Positions 1 through 4,222 of a DNA stretch of 6,278 nucleotides are shown here, piece after piece. Source of the DNA: Spirochaetaceae bacterium (GTDB lineage Bacteria; Spirochaetota; Spirochaetia; SZUA-6; Fen-1364); the NCBI GenBank assembly GCA_003170115.1, contig PMZS01000150.1:1-6278 (forward strand), given 5' to 3'. Position numbers and translations under genes: made by a program. Under the pieces are notes generated by a model, which had not been told where the DNA came from, did no database searches, and was given only the letters and a program-made list of their open reading frames with translations. The stretch's first letter is position 1. Every line of letters starts with the position of its first letter.

Positions 1-47
1 AATCCAGCCGATAACAACGACTCTGCCGAACGTCACTCCCAACCATC

Positions 48-77
48 TTGACTTTAATTCCTTTCTGAATAAAGAAT
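48..77 (+). promoter_or_regulatory. candidate sigma-70-type promoter for the transporter operon
   Basis: TTGACT at 48-53 matches five of six bases of the -35 consensus. AAGAAT at 72-77, after an 18-base spacer, matches four of six of the -10 consensus, and the surrounding stretch is AT-rich in otherwise GC-rich DNA. Transcription would begin near 84, giving a leader of roughly 88 bases before the binding-protein start. Bases 1-47 show no gene or motif I can support. This is read by eye from consensus boxes only; a start site further upstream is possible. Confidence 0.45.
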
Positions 78-133
78 AGTGATACATGTCCTTCACCCCA
101 GACTCGGTGGCACGGGCTTTGCATCAAATGGTA

Positions 134-146
134 TGGTCGTTGACCA
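134..146. promoter_or_regulatory. short perfect palindrome in the operon leader
   Basis: TGGTC and GACCA (5 bp each) flank a GTT centre, ending 14 bases before the Shine-Dalgarno of the binding-protein gene. It could be an operator half-site pair or a small mRNA hairpin. A competing pairing is visible: AGACT-c-GGT (100-108) with ACCAGTCT (143-150), which would disrupt this hairpin. Function is inferred from position only. Confidence 0.3.
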
Positions 147-160
147 GTCTCATCATAAAC

Positions 161-166
161 AGGAGG
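161..166 (+). promoter_or_regulatory. Shine-Dalgarno that fixes the binding-protein start
   Basis: AGGAGG lies 5 bases before the ATG at 172. It decides the start against an upstream in-frame GTG at 79, which has no such site and would place 31 extra residues in front of an evident signal peptide. Confidence 0.85.
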
Positions 167-171
167 CTTTC

Positions 172-1167
172 ATGAAAAGAACACTAGGGATTGTGTTCTC
201 AATTCTCCTCGTCCTGCTCGTTGCGTCGCCGATCTTCGCGAACGGAGGGACGGAGAAGAGCAAGACCGTGACCGTGGCATTCATGCCCGGTGTCGCGGAT
301 CCCTTCTATTACACCATGGAGCGCGGAATCACCGCCAAGGCCAAGCAGCTCGGCGTCAACCTGATCGTCGCCGAATATCCCACCTCGTGGGGCCCAGCTC
401 AGCAGGTCCCCATCCTTGAAGCCATGATGGCCAAGGGCGGGATCGACGTACTGTTGATCGCGCCGACCGCCGTGGACGCCCTCATCGCCCCGCTGAAGAA
501 GATCTACGACAGCGGCGTGCAGATCATCACCGTCGACACCTTCCTCGGTGACGGTGACTACACCAAGTCCAGCAACTACTCCTTCCCCCTGGCCTTCATC
601 GGGACGGACAACGTGCTGGGTGGCAAGCAGGTCGCAGAGCACCTGGCGAAGCTCGTCGGAGAGAAGGGCAAAGTGTTCATGGAGAACACGAACCCCGGCG
701 TCTCCTCGGTCCAAGGCCGCCTGGACGGCTTCAAGGCCGGGATTGCCGAGTTCCCCAACATGACCTTCGTTGGCACTGACTACTGCATGGACGTGCAGCA
801 GAAGGCAATTGATCAGGTGTCGGCCGCCCTCCAGAAGGACCCCGATATCGTCGGCATCTTCGGCTGCAACGTGTTCACCGCCCAGGGCGCCTACCAGGCC
901 GTGGTGAACGCGGGCCTCACCGGCGCGGTGAAGGTCGTCACCTGGGACGCTACCGAGACCCTCATTCAGGCGCTGAAAGCGGGACAGGTCGACCTCATCC
1001 TTGCCCAGAAGCCTGCCGAGATCGGTTCACTGGCCGTCGACTGGGCCTACAAGTACATGAAGGACAAGTCCATGCCGCCGGGCAAAAAGGTCATCCCCGG
1101 GTTCGAGTTCTTCACCAAGGACAACGTGGACAACCCCGACATGCAGCAGTGGATCTACAAGAAGTAG
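172..1167 (+). CDS. sugar ABC transporter periplasmic substrate-binding protein (RbsB-like)
   Basis: A 331-residue secreted binding protein of the ribose/galactose-type (periplasmic-binding-protein-like I, Peripla_BP_4) family; it captures a sugar outside the membrane and hands it to the permeases encoded next. Residues 1-23 form a signal peptide (MKR, a long hydrophobic run, SPIFA), probably cut before N24. There is no lipobox cysteine, so it is soluble rather than a lipoprotein. Family landmarks are a DPFYY segment at 43-47 (NPFF in RbsB), VDT at 121-123, NPGVSSVQGRLDGF at 174-187, N233, WDAT at 258-261 and AQKP at 278-281. By eye these match RbsB contacts N13/F15/F16, D89, R141, N190, D215 and Q235. 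The position of RbsB R90 is T123 here, which argues against ribose. Substrate remains unassigned. The start at 172 is set by the Shine-Dalgarno and signal peptide. Confidence 0.93.
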   Translation: MKRTLGIVFSILLVLLVASPIFANGGTEKSKTVTVAFMPGVADPFYYTMERGITAKAKQLGVNLIVAEYPTSWGPAQQVPILEAMMAKGGIDVLLIAPTAVDALIAPLKKIYDSGVQIITVDTFLGDGDYTKSSNYSFPLAFIGTDNVLGGKQVAEHLAKLVGEKGKVFMENTNPGVSSVQGRLDGFKAGIAEFPNMTFVGTDYCMDVQQKAIDQVSAALQKDPDIVGIFGCNVFTAQGAYQAVVNAGLTGAVKVVTWDATETLIQALKAGQVDLILAQKPAEIGSLAVDWAYKYMKDKSMPPGKKVIPGFEFFTKDNVDNPDMQQWIYKK

Positions 1168-1170
1168 AGC

Positions 1171-1182
1171 CGTCGTTCGACG
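1171..1182 (+). other. small hairpin after the binding-protein stop
   Basis: CGTC/GACG can pair around a GTTC loop (or CGTCG/CGACG around TT), beginning four bases after the stop codon. It is weak alone and is the first of three consecutive hairpins in this intercistronic gap. Confidence 0.3.
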
Positions 1183-1184
1183 TC

Positions 1185-1210
1185 AAGGGCCGGCCGAAGG
1201 GCCGGCCCTT
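1185..1210 (+). terminator. strong intercistronic hairpin, attenuator or mRNA stabiliser
   Basis: AAGGGCCGGCC (1185-1195) and GGCCGGCCCTT (1200-1210) pair perfectly over 11 bp around a GAAG loop. Only CTATT follows, so the U-tract is poor and termination should be partial. Such a structure between a binding-protein gene and its permease gene commonly lowers downstream expression and protects the 3' end of the upstream message, giving binding protein in excess of membrane parts. Permease 1 has no convincing promoter of its own, so complete termination is unlikely. Confidence 0.7.
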
Positions 1211-1215
1211 CTATT

Positions 1216-1229
1216 GAGCGAAGTCGCTC
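1216..1229 (+). other. third intercistronic hairpin
   Basis: GAGCG (1216-1220) and CGCTC (1225-1229) pair around an AAGT loop, 26 bases before the GAGGA ribosome-binding site of permease 1. It may shape translation of permease 1 or support the larger hairpin just upstream. It is short and could be incidental. Confidence 0.3.
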
Positions 1230-1268
1230 GCGTACGATACACTCATCAGGAGAGCGAGGAAAAAGCGA

Positions 1269-2369
1269 ATGGCAGACAACTCTCTTGCTCCGGCGCCCTT
1301 CTCGAGCCGGTCCTCCGCCATGGCAATCTTCGGGCGGAACTGGGCCGTTTTCTTCCTCCTGGTGATGGTCGTTGTCTTTATTTTCACGGGCAAGAACTTC
1401 CTCGCACTCGCCAATCTCCAGACCATCATCTATTCCGCCACCACCTCCCTGCTTCTTGCCTTCGCGGAGACCTTCGTCATCATCGCCCGGGGGATCGACC
1501 TCTCCGTGGGCTACGTGATGGGGTTTTCCACCATCGTGTGCGCCGGGGTGATCCGAGACCTGTACGCCACGCAGTTCGGCGTGCACTGGCCGGCGGGAGT
1601 GGCAATCGCACTGGGCATCGTGGCGGGTCTTGTGGCCAGCCTGGCGTGCGGCCTGGCCAGCGGGATCCTGATCTCGCGGTTTCGCGTACCCCCGTTCATC
1701 GCCACCCTCGGGGTACTGGGGGTGGCCTACGGGTTCACCCTGCACGCCAGCGACGGGGGCTTCCCGATCGCCTTCCTTCCAAACGTCCTCACGGAGATCG
1801 GCAACGGCTACGTGTACTACTACAACCCTGTCCTCCATGCCTACAGCTTCTTCGCGCCTCCCGCCGGAACCACGGGACCGCAGATCAAGGAACTGGTGAG
1901 GCTCTTCCCAAACGCCCTCATCCTGACCCTGGTGTTCCTCGTCCTGCTCTGGCATCTGCTGAAGAACACCCGCTTCGGGCAGCATACGTACGCCATCGGC
2001 GGGAGCATGGACGCGGCGGTCCGGGCGGGTATCGACACGCGCCGACATCTCGTGCAGGTCTACGTGCTTTCCGCGCTCCTCGCGGGGCTCGCCGGTATCA
2101 TCTGGGTGTTCCAGACCGGTCAGGGCAACTTCGTTCCCATGGGGTCGAACCTGGAGCTGTTCGCCATCGCGGCGGTCATCATCGGGGGGGCGAGCCTGAA
2201 CGGAGGCAAGGGAAGAATCATGTCCACCCTGATCGGGGTGTTCATCATCAGCATCATGGCCAACGGCCTCACCCTCACCGGAGTGGAAACCTTCTGGCGG
2301 TTCATTGCCACGGGGGTCATCCTCATCGTGGCCATCGTGGTGGACCAGCTGTTCCCCGACCTGCTCTGA
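1269..2369 (+). CDS. sugar ABC transporter permease 1 (RbsC/AraH-like)
   Basis: A 366-residue inner-membrane permease of the BPD_transp_2 family, one half of the translocation channel. It is hydrophobic throughout, with about 8-10 membrane segments (for example near 25-41, 52-73, 108-133, 142-158, 216-231, 262-282, 317-337, 345-362). Hallmarks of RbsC-type permeases are GIDLSVG at 75-81, TRFGQHTYAIGG at 234-245 followed by DAAVRAGI at 248-255 (the cytoplasmic region contacting the ATPase), and VIIGGASLNGGKG at 303-315. Start: ATG 1269, with GAGGA ending 8 bases upstream; the next in-frame ATG (1320) lacks a ribosome-binding site. It is longer than the roughly 320 residues of RbsC, mainly through an aromatic-rich loop around 176-215. 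It is paralogous to the next gene and separated from it by 19 bases. Confidence 0.93.
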   Translation: MADNSLAPAPFSSRSSAMAIFGRNWAVFFLLVMVVVFIFTGKNFLALANLQTIIYSATTSLLLAFAETFVIIARGIDLSVGYVMGFSTIVCAGVIRDLYATQFGVHWPAGVAIALGIVAGLVASLACGLASGILISRFRVPPFIATLGVLGVAYGFTLHASDGGFPIAFLPNVLTEIGNGYVYYYNPVLHAYSFFAPPAGTTGPQIKELVRLFPNALILTLVFLVLLWHLLKNTRFGQHTYAIGGSMDAAVRAGIDTRRHLVQVYVLSALLAGLAGIIWVFQTGQGNFVPMGSNLELFAIAAVIIGGASLNGGKGRIMSTLIGVFIISIMANGLTLTGVETFWRFIATGVILIVAIVVDQLFPDLL

Positions 2370-2388
2370 AACGGACAAGGAGCGCGAC

Positions 2389-3441
2389 GTGACCAGGAAA
2401 AGCGGATTCGCAACATTCGTCGGGCAGCGATGGGCCGTGCTGTTCCTCTGCCTGGAAGTGGTGGTGTTCAGCATCGTGGGCCAGGGATTCTTCAGTCTGA
2501 ACGGGGTCCAGATCGTGCTGTTCTACGGGACGTCGCTCTTCCTCCTGGCAACGGCGGAGACCTTCGTCATCGTCACGGGAGGGATCGACCTCTCCGTAGG
2601 CTTCGTCATGGGATTCTCCGCGGTCATCTCGGCCCGCCTCGTCGCCGCGATGGTCCTTGCCGGCATGACCCCGTTGACGGCGATCATCCTGGCCATCATC
2701 GCCACCCTGGCCATCGGCCTGCTGCCGGGCCTCCTGAGCGGTTTCCTGGTCGGGCGGCTGAAGGTCACGTCCTTCCTGGCCACCTTTGCCACTGGCGGCA
2801 TCGTATACGGGATCTCCCTCCTGCTCAGCGGCGGCGGGGAAACCAAGGGCGTGCCGGACCTTGCCAACGTGATCGGCAACAGCTACTTCCTCTACTGGGC
2901 GCGGGGCAAAGGCTTTTCCATCTTTACCCGGCCCGAGGTGGCCCGGGGCACCCGGGTCATCGAGATCCTGCCGAGCATGCTGGTGATCACCGCGGTGGTC
3001 GTGATCGTGGCTGCCTTTGTCCTGAACCGGACCCGGTTCGGGCGCCACACTTATGCCATCGGGGGCAACGAGGACGCGGCGGTCCGGGCGGGGATCAACA
3101 TTCGACGGCACTACCTGGTCATCTACGCGCTCTCTGCTTTTTTCGCCACCCTCGCGGGGATCATCTACATGCTGGAATACATCACCGGGAAGCCGGACGC
3201 GGGAACCTCGTTTCTCCTGGACTCGATCGTCGGAGTGGTCATTGGCGGCGCCAGCCTCTACGGGGGGGCCGGCACCGTCTGGGGCACGATCCTGGGGTGC
3301 CTCATCCTCTCGGTCCTGGAGACGGGCCTCCGCATGGCGGGGGTTCCCACCTTCGACAAGTTCATCGCGGTGGGGCTCATCCTGATCCTCGCCGTCCTGA
3401 TCGACCAGTTCTTCCCCGAGCTGATTCACAAGGAGGATTAA
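2389..3441 (+). CDS. sugar ABC transporter permease 2 (RbsC/AraH-like)
   Basis: A 350-residue membrane permease of the same family as permease 1, expected to form the channel with it as a heterodimer. It carries GIDLSVG at 65-71, TRFGRHTYAIGGNEDAAVRAGI at 215-236, and VVIGGASLYGGAG at 283-295, with a similar pattern of membrane helices. I start it at GTG 2389, six bases after AAGGAG (2377-2382); an in-frame TTG at 2305 would overlap permease 1 and add a serine/tryptophan-rich stretch unlike a permease N-terminus, and the next in-frame ATG lies deep inside the conserved core. The C-terminus (HKED) overlaps the Shine-Dalgarno of the ATPase gene, implying tight translational coupling. Segments of DNA nearly identical to permease 1 indicate origin by tandem duplication. 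Confidence 0.92.
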   Translation: MTRKSGFATFVGQRWAVLFLCLEVVVFSIVGQGFFSLNGVQIVLFYGTSLFLLATAETFVIVTGGIDLSVGFVMGFSAVISARLVAAMVLAGMTPLTAIILAIIATLAIGLLPGLLSGFLVGRLKVTSFLATFATGGIVYGISLLLSGGGETKGVPDLANVIGNSYFLYWARGKGFSIFTRPEVARGTRVIEILPSMLVITAVVVIVAAFVLNRTRFGRHTYAIGGNEDAAVRAGINIRRHYLVIYALSAFFATLAGIIYMLEYITGKPDAGTSFLLDSIVGVVIGGASLYGGAGTVWGTILGCLILSVLETGLRMAGVPTFDKFIAVGLILILAVLIDQFFPELIHKED

Positions 3442-3444
3442 ACG

Positions 3445-4197
3445 ATGGGCTACCTTCTCGAGGTCCGCAACATTGTCAAGAGGTTCGGCGGGTTGACCGC
3501 CGTGAACAACGTCAGCATGGGGGTGGCCGCGGGGGAGGTGGTCGGGCTGCTCGGAGACAACGGGGCCGGCAAGAGCACGCTGATCAAGGTCGTCTCGGGT
3601 GTGCACCGGGCGGACGAGGGCAAGGTCCTGTTCCAGGACCGGGAGGTGGATATCGGATCCCCGATGGACGCCCTGGCCATGGGGATTGAAACGATCTACC
3701 AGGACCTCGCGCTGGCGGAAAATCTGAACACTCCGGCGAACATCTTTCTCGGCCGGGAGAAGATGAAGAAGGCGCTGGGCATCCTCAACGTGCTGGACCA
3801 CGAGTACATGCACGAGGAGAGCCGCCAGGTGCTGGAAAAGCTGGACATCCTCATCCCGTCGCTGAGAAACAAGATCAGGGCGCTTTCCGGCGGGCAGCGC
3901 CAGGCCGTGGCAATCTCCCGCTCGATCTACTGGGACGCGAAGTTCCTCATCATGGACGAGCCCACCGCGGCGCTCGGCGTGGCGGAGCAGAAGAAGGTCC
4001 TCGACCTGGTCAACCGCCTGAAGTCCCACGGCATCGGGGTCATCGTGATCAGCCACCAGATGCATGACGTGTTTTCCGTCGCGGACCGCCTTGTCATCAT
4101 GCGCCGGGGGGAGAAGGTGGCGGAACTGGTCACGAAAGACACGAACGCGGACGAAGTGGTGAGCCTGATCGTAGGGGCGGAGACAGTTCGAAAATAG
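3445..4197 (+). CDS. sugar ABC transporter ATPase, single nucleotide-binding domain
   Basis: A 250-residue cytoplasmic ATPase that powers import through the two permeases. All core motifs are intact: Walker A GDNGAGKST at 37-45, Q-loop glutamine Q86 (IYQDLAL), signature LSGGQ at 147-151, Walker B FLIMDEP at 167-173 with catalytic E172, D-loop after it, and switch histidine H204 (VISHQ). RbsA, AraG and MglA carry two such domains in about 500 residues; this protein has one, as FrcA-type ATPases do, so a homodimer is expected. ATG 3445 lies 8 bases after AAGGAGG (3430-3436), which sits inside the permease 2 coding end, only 3 bases after its stop codon. The final residues (AETVRK) show no extra regulatory domain. 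Confidence 0.94.
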   Translation: MGYLLEVRNIVKRFGGLTAVNNVSMGVAAGEVVGLLGDNGAGKSTLIKVVSGVHRADEGKVLFQDREVDIGSPMDALAMGIETIYQDLALAENLNTPANIFLGREKMKKALGILNVLDHEYMHEESRQVLEKLDILIPSLRNKIRALSGGQRQAVAISRSIYWDAKFLIMDEPTAALGVAEQKKVLDLVNRLKSHGIGVIVISHQMHDVFSVADRLVIMRRGEKVAELVTKDTNADEVVSLIVGAETVRK

Positions 4198-4198
4198 C

Positions 4199-4222
4199 GG
4201 GGAGGACCGCGGCATGGCATGA
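4199..4222 (+). promoter_or_regulatory. Shine-Dalgarno plus two-codon mini-ORF overlapping the kinase start
   Basis: GGGGAGGA (4199-4206) lies 7 bases before an ATG at 4214 that encodes only Met-Ala and stops at TGA 4220-4222. That stop overlaps the kinase ATG (4219) as ATGA. The kinase ATG is 12 bases from the Shine-Dalgarno, longer than usual. Ribosomes may start at 4214, stop, and restart at 4219, which would keep kinase output low. No other in-frame start exists between the stop at 4195 and 4219. The arrangement is seen directly; the mechanism is inferred. Confidence 0.45.

Noticed and set aside
79..171. Upstream GTG start for the binding protein
   Set aside because: It lacks a Shine-Dalgarno and would bury the signal peptide behind 31 residues; the ATG at 172 has AGGAGG at proper distance.
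1155..2474. A 439-codon minus-strand open frame opposite permease 1
   Set aside because: Same composition artefact; the translated product is charged low-complexity sequence opposite a well-supported permease.
1214..3689. Long plus-strand open frames in a second frame (1214-2392 and 2430-3689)
   Set aside because: They are arginine/proline/glycine/histidine-rich shadows of the permease and ATPase frames and carry no recognisable motif.
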